Position numbers and translations under genes: made by a program. 24,491 bases of DNA from CALMEH01 sp964548225 (GTDB lineage Bacteria > Acidobacteriota > Blastocatellia > Pyrinomonadales > Pyrinomonadaceae): the NCBI GenBank assembly GCA_964548225.1, contig CAZJQP010000079.1, forward strand, positions 1-24,491, read 5' to 3'. Shown here in pieces: positions 8,300 through 13,667 of the stretch (positions are counted from its first letter, which is position 1; each line of letters starts with the position of its first letter). The notes beneath the pieces are model-generated. The model saw nothing but the letters and a program-made list of their open reading frames with translations. It had not been told where the DNA came from and searched no databases.

Positions 8300-9236
8300 C
8301 AAAAGCGGGATTTTAACGACAATTCAAGATTTAGGGCGAAACGGATTCCGCAAATACGGCATTAACCCCAACGGCGCAATGGACAGAACCGCCCTGCGCT
8401 TAATAAACATTTTGCTCGGCAACGATGAAACCGAAGCCGTCTTGGAAATTCATTTCCCTGCGCCCGAAATAGTTTTTGAAACCGCCGTCAACTTTGCGCT
8501 CGGCGGCGCGGACTTTTCCGCCGAACTCGACGGCGTTGCGATTGATAATTGGTGCACTCATTTTGCCGAAAGCGGCAGCGTTCTTAACTTTCGCCACAAA
8601 AATTTCGGCAATCGCGCTTATCTTTCCATCAAAAGCGGTTTTAATATCAAAAAAATTTTAAACAGCCAAAGCACAAATTTAACCGCAAATTTCGGCGGCA
8701 TCGAAGGCAGAAAACTTCAAAACGGCGACCGCATCGAATTAAAGTCCAAAGTCCAAAGTCCAAAACCCAAAGTCCAAATCGCCAATTCCCTTCTGCCTAT
8801 TTACAGTCGTTTCCCGACTGTTCGCGTTATTGCTTGCGCTGAATTTGAAAATCTTACGGCTTTGAGCGAGCAGAATTTTTTGAAAACCGATTTTACCGTT
8901 TCGCCCGACTCAAATCGTATGGGCTTTCGCTTGAATGGCGAGCCGCTCTACTTGCTCAATGATAAAGAACTCGTTTCATCTCCCGTAAATTTCGGCACAA
9001 TTCAACTTCTTCCCGACGGTCAAATGATAATTCTGATGGCTGACCACCAAACTTCCGGCGGTTATCCGCGTATTGCCAACATCATTCCGAACGATTTACC
9101 CTTAGTTGCACAACTCGGCGCAAATGATAAAATTGCTTTTCATCTCGTTTCGATTGCGGATGCTGAAAGTTTGGCTTTTGAGTTTGAAAGAGATTTAGGA
9201 TTTTTTAAAGTCGGAGTCAAATGTAGAACAGGTTAG
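8283..9236 (+). CDS. pxpC: 5-oxoprolinase subunit C (PxpC, biotin-dependent carboxyltransferase-like)
   Basis: The 317-residue product matches the KipA/urea-amidolyase C-terminal family: GILTTIQDLGRNGFRKYGI at 9-27, an MDRTALRL-type segment at 33-40, SDSNRMGFRLNG near 209-219 and GTIQLLPDGQMIILMADHQ with TSGGYPRIA at 238-265. It is the partner of PxpB in ATP-dependent 5-oxoproline hydrolysis. The start overlaps pxpB by 17 bp. A run of 7-base repeats inside the gene (8741-8775) encodes a lysine-rich stretch, about residues 154-165 (KSKVQSPKPKVQ), at the junction between the two conserved halves, where an added loop may be tolerated. dtd follows 18 bp later. Confidence 0.93.
   Translation: MSLLFNKSGILTTIQDLGRNGFRKYGINPNGAMDRTALRLINILLGNDETEAVLEIHFPAPEIVFETAVNFALGGADFSAELDGVAIDNWCTHFAESGSVLNFRHKNFGNRAYLSIKSGFNIKKILNSQSTNLTANFGGIEGRKLQNGDRIELKSKVQSPKPKVQIANSLLPIYSRFPTVRVIACAEFENLTALSEQNFLKTDFTVSPDSNRMGFRLNGEPLYLLNDKELVSSPVNFGTIQLLPDGQMIILMADHQTSGGYPRIANIIPNDLPLVAQLGANDKIAFHLVSIADAESLAFEFERDLGFFKVGVKCRTG
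8741..8775 (+). repeat. Heptanucleotide repeat AAAGTCC inside pxpC
   Basis: Five consecutive 7-base units: AAAGTCC three times, AAAACCC, then AAAGTCC. They lie within the pxpC reading frame without breaking it and encode the basic stretch SKVQSPKPKVQ. Short tandem heptamers of this kind are known as dispersed repeats in several bacterial groups. Here the array seems to have expanded inside a gene. Confidence 0.85.
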
Positions 9237-9254
9237 CAGTCCGTCTTACGTTTT

Positions 9255-9704
9255 ATGAGAAGCGTTATTCAAAAAGTTTCACGCGCCAAAGTTACTGTGA
9301 ACGGTGAAATTACGGGCGAAATCGGCAAAGGTGTTTTAGTGCTTTTGGGCGTGGCGGGCGAAGATTCGGAAAAAGATGCGATGTATTTGCTCGATAAAAT
9401 CTTGAATCTCCGCATCTTTGAAGACGCGGACGGCAAAATGAATCTTTCGCTACTCGATGTTTCAGGCGAAATGCTTGTCGTTTCGCAATTTACGCTCTAC
9501 GGCGATGCGCGAAAAGGACGACGACCTTCGTTTATCAAAGCCGCGCCGCCCGAAAAAGCTAATGCGTTATATGAATTCTTTGTCGCCGAAGCGCGGAAAC
9601 AAATCGCCAAAGTCGAAACTGGACGTTTTCAAGCGATGATGGATGTCGAACTTGTCAACGACGGTCCCGTTACGATTTTGCTTGATAGCGGCAAATTGTT
9701 TTAG
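9255..9704 (+). CDS. dtd: D-aminoacyl-tRNA deacylase
   Basis: The 149-residue product is a full-length Dtd: MRSVIQKVSRAKVTVNG at the N-terminus, the cross-subunit SQFTLYGD motif at 77-84, GRRPSFIKAAPPE at 88-100 and the NDGPVT motif at 135-140. Dtd is a homodimer that removes D-amino acids, and glycine mischarged on tRNA-Ala, by using tRNA 2'-OH chemistry at the interface, with the Gly-cisPro element (GP at 137-138) rejecting L-amino acids. It acts in the cytoplasm as a translation-quality step. It lies 18 bp after pxpC and 12 bp before the cyclophilin gene, consistent with a shared transcript. Confidence 0.97.
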   Translation: MRSVIQKVSRAKVTVNGEITGEIGKGVLVLLGVAGEDSEKDAMYLLDKILNLRIFEDADGKMNLSLLDVSGEMLVVSQFTLYGDARKGRRPSFIKAAPPEKANALYEFFVAEARKQIAKVETGRFQAMMDVELVNDGPVTILLDSGKLF

Positions 9705-9716
9705 ACTTAGATTGAT

Positions 9717-10358
9717 ATGATTAGAAAACTTTTATTTTTAACTCTTTTAACGACACTTTTTTTGATGGTTTCGTGCAATGACGCGAAAACGAATTCCAAA
9801 AATTCAAACACGAAAGCAAACGCCAACGCAAATGTAAAAACCGGCGTTGCGCCCGTTGCCGATAGCGAAATCGCCGTTATCGAAATGGAAGAACCGGCAT
9901 TCGGCACAATAAAACTCGAACTTTATTCAAACATTGCGCCGCAGATGGTCGAAAGATTCAAAACTCTCGCCCGCGAAGGTTACTACAACGGCATCGCTTT
10001 TCATCGCATTAACGCGACCGTTATCCAAGCCGGAAACGCCGACACCAAACCCGGCAAACAACCGAATCCGGCTAAAGAAGGTGATTCGGGCAAACCAAAT
10101 GTTCCCGCCGAATTTTCCGATGTTCCATACACAACGGGAATTTTGGGCGCGGCGCGTCTCGGCAACGACGTAAATTCTGCCAATTCGCAGTTTTTTATTA
10201 TGCTCAAACCCGAACCGCAATTCGATAAAAATTACACCGTTTTCGGCAAAGTCATCGAAGGTATGACCAACGTCAACACCATCGCCGGCGTTCCCAAAAA
10301 CGGCGAAAAGCCAATTGATGCTGTGAGAATTAAATCAATTACGATTCAACCGAAATAA
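9717..10358 (+). CDS. Cyclophilin-type peptidyl-prolyl isomerase lipoprotein
   Basis: The 213-residue product begins with a lipoprotein-type signal (MIRKLLFLTLLTTLFLMVSC) with C20 as the lipidation candidate; position -3 is Met, slightly off the usual lipobox. An Asn/Lys/Ala-rich linker runs to about residue 50. The cyclophilin domain covers 52-213: FHR at 95-97 (catalytic Arg97), Q104, NSQFFIM at 156-162 and YTVFGKVIEGM at 173-183. The residue aligned with Phe60 of human cyclophilin A is Val here, a small change at the proline pocket. It should be membrane-anchored and face the periplasm, helping exported proteins fold. The stop codon overlaps the left arm of the inverted repeat at 10357. 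Confidence 0.93.
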   Translation: MIRKLLFLTLLTTLFLMVSCNDAKTNSKNSNTKANANANVKTGVAPVADSEIAVIEMEEPAFGTIKLELYSNIAPQMVERFKTLAREGYYNGIAFHRINATVIQAGNADTKPGKQPNPAKEGDSGKPNVPAEFSDVPYTTGILGAARLGNDVNSANSQFFIMLKPEPQFDKNYTVFGKVIEGMTNVNTIAGVPKNGEKPIDAVRIKSITIQPK

Positions 10359-10450
10359 AAGTTTTGAGTCCAATCTTTAGGCGGTTTTCCTTTATTTAAC
10401 AAAACGCGCACCCAACAATTTTCCGCCTAAAGATTGGACTCAAAACTTTT
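10357..10450. repeat. Perfect 28-bp inverted repeat with 38-base loop; also a likely terminator
   Basis: Bases 10357-10384 and 10423-10450 are exact reverse complements over 28 bp, beginning AAAAGTTTTGAGTCCAATCT. The left arm starts within the stop codon of the cyclophilin gene and the right arm is followed by two more T residues, making a run of six. As RNA it would terminate the upstream transcript. A perfect stem this long with a 38-base loop exceeds what termination needs, which hints at a recently formed or mobile palindrome. The right arm also overlaps the candidate -35 of the tRNA gene. Confidence 0.9.
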
Positions 10451-10462
10451 TTCCGATATAAC
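10434..10462 (+). promoter_or_regulatory. Candidate promoter of tRNA-Arg
   Basis: TTGGAC at 10434-10439 and TATAAC at 10457-10462 are separated by 17 bases and end 13 bases before the tRNA. The -10 is a 5/6 match, the -35 only 3/6. TATATT at 10465-10470 is an alternative -10. If this is right, the -35 lies inside the right arm of the inverted repeat. Confidence 0.35.
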
Positions 10463-10475
10463 ATTATATTTTTAT

Positions 10476-10548
10476 GCTCGCGTAGCTCAGTGGATAGAGT
10501 GCTTCCCTCCGAAGGAAGAAGTCGCAGGTTCAAATCCCGCCGCGAGTA
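10476..10548 (+). tRNA. tRNA-Arg (anticodon CCG)
   Basis: A complete cloverleaf: acceptor stem GCTCGCG (10476-10482) pairs with CGCGAGT (10541-10547) with a terminal G-U; D arm GCTC...GAGT; anticodon stem CTTCC/GGAAG with loop CTCCGAA, giving anticodon CCG at 10509-10511, which reads the Arg codon CGG; T arm GCAGG-TTCAAAT-CCCGC; discriminator A at 10548. The 3' CCA is not encoded (TTT follows). The T stem has one A-C mismatch at its middle pair. The next gene starts 14 bases downstream and is probably co-transcribed. Confidence 0.95.
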
Positions 10549-10561
10549 TTTTCTTTTTGCC

Positions 10562-11353
10562 TTGAAAATAATCAGCCGCGACAATTCAAAATTAAAATTT
10601 GCGCGAAAAGTGCGCGACGGGCGCGTTGCGGATTTTATTTTTGTCGAAGGTTTGCGCCTTGCGGAAGAAGTTTTGCGCTCAAACGTCGAAATAAGCGAAG
10701 TTTTTTTTACCGCGCATTTTGCCAAAACCGAACGCGGCAAAATCTTTTTGAATCAAACGGCAAATCACACCGAAGTTTCTGAAAACATTTTCCATTCGCT
10801 CGCCGACACAAAAACTTCGCAAGGCGTTGTTCTGATGTGCGCGAAGCCCGAAACGAGTCAACGGCGCATCGAATCCGACTTGCCGAAACACGAATTTCCG
10901 CTCGTTGTTCTGCTTCACGAAACGAATAATCCTTCAAATTTAGGCGCGATATTGCGGACGGCAGAGGCGGCGAATGTTGCAGGCGTGATTATTACGAAAA
11001 ATTCGGCTGACGCATTTTCGCCGAAAGCTCTGCGCTCGGCAATGGGCGCGAGTCTGCGGCTTCCGATGTGGACGAATACAGATTTTTCCGAAGTTTTAGA
11101 TTGGGCGCGTGAGCAAAATTTAGTTTCGATTTGCGCCGATGTTAATTCAAATAAAACCTACACCGAAATTGATTGGAAGCAACCGCGTCTGCTGATTTTC
11201 GGTTCGGAAGCGCACGGTTTAACCGCGAAAGAACGCGAAATGATAGACGAAAGTTTGCTGATTCCGATGGCAAACGATGTCGAAAGTCTGAATCTGGCGG
11301 TTTCTTGCGGGATAATTTTATTTGAAGCCAAAAGGCAGAAACACGTCTGTTAA
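10562..11353 (+). CDS. SpoU/TrmH-family RNA 2'-O-methyltransferase (RlmB-like)
   Basis: The product of about 263 residues has an N-terminal L30e-like substrate-binding domain (LKFARKVRDGRVADFIFVEG, LADTKTSQGVVLMC) and a C-terminal SPOUT methyltransferase. Its motifs are motif 1 NNPSNLGAILRTAEAANVAG, motif 2 IFGSEAHGL and motif 3 IPMANDVESLNLAVSCGIIL, which form the trefoil-knot SAM site. Such enzymes methylate a ribose 2'-OH in 23S rRNA or tRNA. The only upstream in-frame ATG (10490) lies inside the tRNA gene, so I chose the TTG at 10562, just before the conserved region. The last codons (RQKHVC, TAA) are supplied by the palindromic element at 11331. The exact target nucleotide cannot be told from sequence. 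Confidence 0.87.
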   Translation: MKIISRDNSKLKFARKVRDGRVADFIFVEGLRLAEEVLRSNVEISEVFFTAHFAKTERGKIFLNQTANHTEVSENIFHSLADTKTSQGVVLMCAKPETSQRRIESDLPKHEFPLVVLLHETNNPSNLGAILRTAEAANVAGVIITKNSADAFSPKALRSAMGASLRLPMWTNTDFSEVLDWAREQNLVSICADVNSNKTYTEIDWKQPRLLIFGSEAHGLTAKEREMIDESLLIPMANDVESLNLAVSCGIILFEAKRQKHVC

Positions 11354-11413
11354 GGAGTGTGTCAAACGCGCATTCATCAACACACTCCTTGACAGTCGTG
11401 TTTCTGCCTTTTT
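11331..11413 (+). terminator. Dispersed palindromic element, copy 2, acting as terminator of the methyltransferase gene
   Basis: Left arm 11331-11362 and right arm 11380-11413 are complementary over about 32 bp with one mismatch and one wobble-type difference, a loop of about 17 bases and a T run (11409-11414). The left arm contains AAACACGTCTGTTAAGG, whose TAA at 11351-11353 is the stop codon of the upstream gene. The core CTCCTTgACAGTCGTG matches copy 1 at 5174-5202 with one base change. It combines a dispersed repeat, a coding 3' end and a strong terminator. Confidence 0.9.
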
Positions 11414-11445
11414 TGCCATACGCTCATTCAAAATATCACGAAAAG

Positions 11446-11488
11446 GATTGATTCTGTTTGTGTTATTTTGTGTATTTTCGTGGTTTCA
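11446..11488. repeat. Dispersed CGTG/TGTG-rich repeat fragment, second copy
   Basis: Spaced blocks TTTGTGTTATTTTGTGTATT and TTCGTGGTT resemble the reverse complement of 7532-7565. The 155 bases from 11414 to 11568 hold no other feature that I can support. Confidence 0.4.
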
Positions 11489-11568
11489 TTTAAGCAAATC
11501 AAAGAAATCAAACGATTAAACCAATAACCGGCAAGTTGGGCAATACGCACCACGTTAAAACCCGACTC

Positions 11569-11757
11569 GCGCCCGCAAAATCTGTCAACGGCACGATTCA
11601 CCGCCTTATCTGCCGTCCCGCAGGCGACAGTTTCCGCCCGGAATCTGTCATCTGCGGGGCGGAAACTGTCACATTCCGCCCGGAATCTGTCGTCTGCGGG
11701 ACGGAAACTGACACATTCCGCACGGAAACTATCGTCTGCGGCGTGGAATGTGTCGCC
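11569..11757. repeat. Second 21-bp periodic array (nine degenerate units)
   Basis: From 11632 to 11757 three 42-bp repeats each consist of two related 21-base halves: the A form TTCCGCCCGGAATCTGTCAT+C at 11632, 11674 and 11716, and the B form TGCGGGGCGGAAACTGTCAC+A at 11653, 11695 and 11737. More decayed 21-base units extend left to about 11569 (for example 11611-11631). Units contain short palindromes (TTCCGCCCGGAA) and can pair with one another. Sequence is unrelated to the AT-rich array at 5217-5342, but the period and the internal inverted relations are the same. ORFs open on both strands here reflect the absence of stops in the unit, so none is called. Confidence 0.85.
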
Positions 11758-11799
11758 TGCAAAGTCAAGATTTGCGGGGCAGAGATGGTTGAGCGTGAT

Positions 11800-11893
11800 G
11801 ACACACTCCTTTACAGTCGTGTTTCCGCCTTTTTTTACGGCGTGTTTCCGCCTTTTTTTACGGCGTGTTTCCGCCTTTTTTTACGGCGTGTTT
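11800..11893 (+). repeat. Palindromic element right arm (copy 3) plus 23-bp triplicated mini-terminator
   Basis: Bases 11800-11830 repeat the right arm of the dispersed palindrome (GACACACTCCTTTACAGTCG) without its left partner nearby. Its 3' part then forms a 23-base unit (CGTGTTTCCGCCTTTTTTTA+CGG) three times at 11818, 11841 and 11864, with a partial fourth at 11887. Units 2 and 3 contain GGCG-TGTTTC-CGCC followed by seven T, which is a compact Rho-independent terminator for plus-strand transcription. The stop codon of the minus-strand phosphatase (11881-11883) lies in the third unit. With 11354-11799 this completes a gene-free island of about 527 bp. Confidence 0.8.
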
Positions 11894-13509
11894 GCCTTCG
11901 TATTCGCGGAATTAGTATTTGCCGTTGAAGAACCGTTCAGCGGCGATTGTTTCTTAAATTCCGCTTGCGCGGCTTCGGATGTCGCAATCGTCAAGCCGAG
12001 GCTTATATCGTTTTTCAATGTCTTTTGATTGCCTTTGCTCACTTCATTAATCTGTGTTTGAGCTTCTTTGAAATATGTTTCGGCTTCCTTAAAATTATGA
12101 TTCAGCAAAGCGGCGCGACCGAGAAGATAAAGTTTTTCGGCGTTTTTAACTTCGCTTTTGTTGGCTTCGATATATTTTGCCGGTTCTTCATCAGCCGTTC
12201 GGCGACCTTTTTCAAAAGTCGTAACCGCCGCTTCTGCCGGATCAACCGTTACCGGAAGTTGTGGCGGGATTTCGGCTTGTTTGTTCATTTGCGTCCAATA
12301 CCAAAAACCGCCCGCGCCGAGTGCCGCACCGAGCAGAAGCCAAATCAACGCGCCAAATAATTTCCCGAAAAATCCTCCGCCTTTCGGCTTTGCCGGTTCC
12401 ACAGAAGCAAACAAATCTGCGTCCGGCACAATTGATTGCCCTGTAATCACGGGCGGTTGCGGGGCGATTGGTTCGACTGCCGCAATAGGCGCAGGTTCTT
12501 GGCTGATTTCTGACGTTACCGGAGCAGATGTTTCATCAACATAATTTTCGACGGGCGTTTCCGTCGGATATTCGGCAGTCGGAATGTTTGATTCTTCCAC
12601 CGCTTGCGGCATCACGAGATTTTGCGTCGGGATCTCGTTTTCATCAACATCAAGCAAAAAATCTTCGTCTTGATAATCAGACACTCGCGGCGTGGCAACG
12701 GTTTGTTCTTCCGTTTCAATAACTGCTGACGGAATATTTTGCGGCGTTGAAAGCGGAGCCACCGCTTTTGTAATTCTCACGACAACCGCTGTCAGATTGT
12801 CTTCCGCACCGCGCTCATAGCAAAGTTTTTTCAGTTCTTCACAAATTTCCGTCGGAGTTCCGCCCATCAGCAAAAGTTGGCGGATTTCAAAATCGTCAAC
12901 GTGGCGCGTGATGCCGTCCGAGCAAAGCAAAAACGAAGTTTGCGGCTCGAACATAATCGTTTTCATATCAATTTCGACGGTCGGTTCTGCGCCGAGTGCG
13001 CGTGAAATCACGTTGCGCGAAGGATGATTTGCCGCCTGCGCCGGAGTCATTCTGCCCGCCCGCACTTCTTCCTCGACGACGGAATGATCCTGCGTTTCGC
13101 GGTAAAGATTGCCGTTGCCGTCAAGCCGATAAAGCCGTGAATCGCCGACGTGACCGATAGTTGCAATGTTGCCGGAAACGTGAAGTGCAACAATGGTCGT
13201 TGCCATTGTCGAAAGCTGAGGCAAATCGCGCGACATCTGATAAATTGACGAATTCGCTTGCGTGATGGCAATTTGCATCACTTCTTCGGCATCGCTGTTG
13301 GCTTGCGTGTTAACAAAGGCTTCGCCGAGAATTTCCATTGCCATCTGCGACGCAACTTCGCCTGCTTGCGCTCCGCCAACGCCGTCGGCAACCGAAAAAA
13401 TCCCGCGCTCCGCAATTTCGAGAAACGAATCTTCGTTCTGCGGTCGCTTCTCGCTAAGTCCTCGGTCTGAAACTGCCGCCGAATCAATCTGAAAATTATA
13501 TTCCGTCAT
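11881..13509 (-). CDS. Membrane-anchored PP2C-family Ser/Thr protein phosphatase with C-terminal TPR-like domain
   Basis: Residues 1-247 of 542 are a PP2C (PstP/Stp1-type) phosphatase: RPQNEDS at 22-28, ADGVGG at 41-46 (D42), GHVGDSRLYR at 119-128, CSDGITRHV at 196-204 and GAEDNLTAVVV at 234-244. The metal-binding aspartates are present, so it should be an active Mn/Mg phosphatase acting on phospho-Ser/Thr. A Pro/Glu-rich linker (about 250-375) leads to one membrane segment at about 383-406, then a helical, TPR-like outer region (AEKLYLLGRAALLN, FKEAETYFKEA, 457-490). The catalytic domain is cytoplasmic. GGGAG lies 7 bases before the ATG. It is the last gene of the FHA-PBP-SEDS-PP2C operon, after a 158-bp gap. 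Its final codons run into the repeat at 11864. Confidence 0.92.
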   Translation of the reverse strand: MTEYNFQIDSAAVSDRGLSEKRPQNEDSFLEIAERGIFSVADGVGGAQAGEVASQMAMEILGEAFVNTQANSDAEEVMQIAITQANSSIYQMSRDLPQLSTMATTIVALHVSGNIATIGHVGDSRLYRLDGNGNLYRETQDHSVVEEEVRAGRMTPAQAANHPSRNVISRALGAEPTVEIDMKTIMFEPQTSFLLCSDGITRHVDDFEIRQLLLMGGTPTEICEELKKLCYERGAEDNLTAVVVRITKAVAPLSTPQNIPSAVIETEEQTVATPRVSDYQDEDFLLDVDENEIPTQNLVMPQAVEESNIPTAEYPTETPVENYVDETSAPVTSEISQEPAPIAAVEPIAPQPPVITGQSIVPDADLFASVEPAKPKGGGFFGKLFGALIWLLLGAALGAGGFWYWTQMNKQAEIPPQLPVTVDPAEAAVTTFEKGRRTADEEPAKYIEANKSEVKNAEKLYLLGRAALLNHNFKEAETYFKEAQTQINEVSKGNQKTLKNDISLGLTIATSEAAQAEFKKQSPLNGSSTANTNSANTKANTP

Positions 13510-13555
13510 TTTTTTTCTCCCGTTTCAAATGCCGAAACCGCTGACATTGATTTTA

Positions 13556-13667
13556 TTTTTAACGCAAAGACGCAAAGGCGCAAAGGTAAATTTATAAATG
13601 TTAATTTTGCCCAATCGCCAAAAAAAATCTCTGCGCCTTCGCGTCTTTGCGTCTTTGCGTTAAAAAA
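13556..13667. repeat. Inverted repeat of GCAAAG-type units inside the operon
   Basis: The left arm at 13556-13585 (TTTTTAACGCAAAGACGCAA + AGGCGCAAAG) is complementary to the right arm at 13631-13667, which carries one extra 9-base unit. The arms are built from 8-9-base GCAAAGAC/GCAAAGGC units. The right arm ends directly before the SEDS stop codon (13668-13670). As RNA on the minus strand it would form a large hairpin between the SEDS and PP2C genes, and the T-rich end gives it terminator or attenuator potential. The motif resembles dispersed palindromes seen in many bacterial genomes. Confidence 0.85.

Noticed and set aside
10490..10561. Upstream ATG extension of the methyltransferase gene
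   Set aside because: The ATG is inside the tRNA gene, and the added residues (MDRVLPSEG...) are translated tRNA. The TTG at 10562 directly precedes the conserved domain.
11536..11928. 130-codon plus-strand frame, Cys-containing repeats
   Set aside because: It reads through the second 21-bp array and the triplicated terminator into the phosphatase gene in antisense. Its composition follows the repeats, not a protein.
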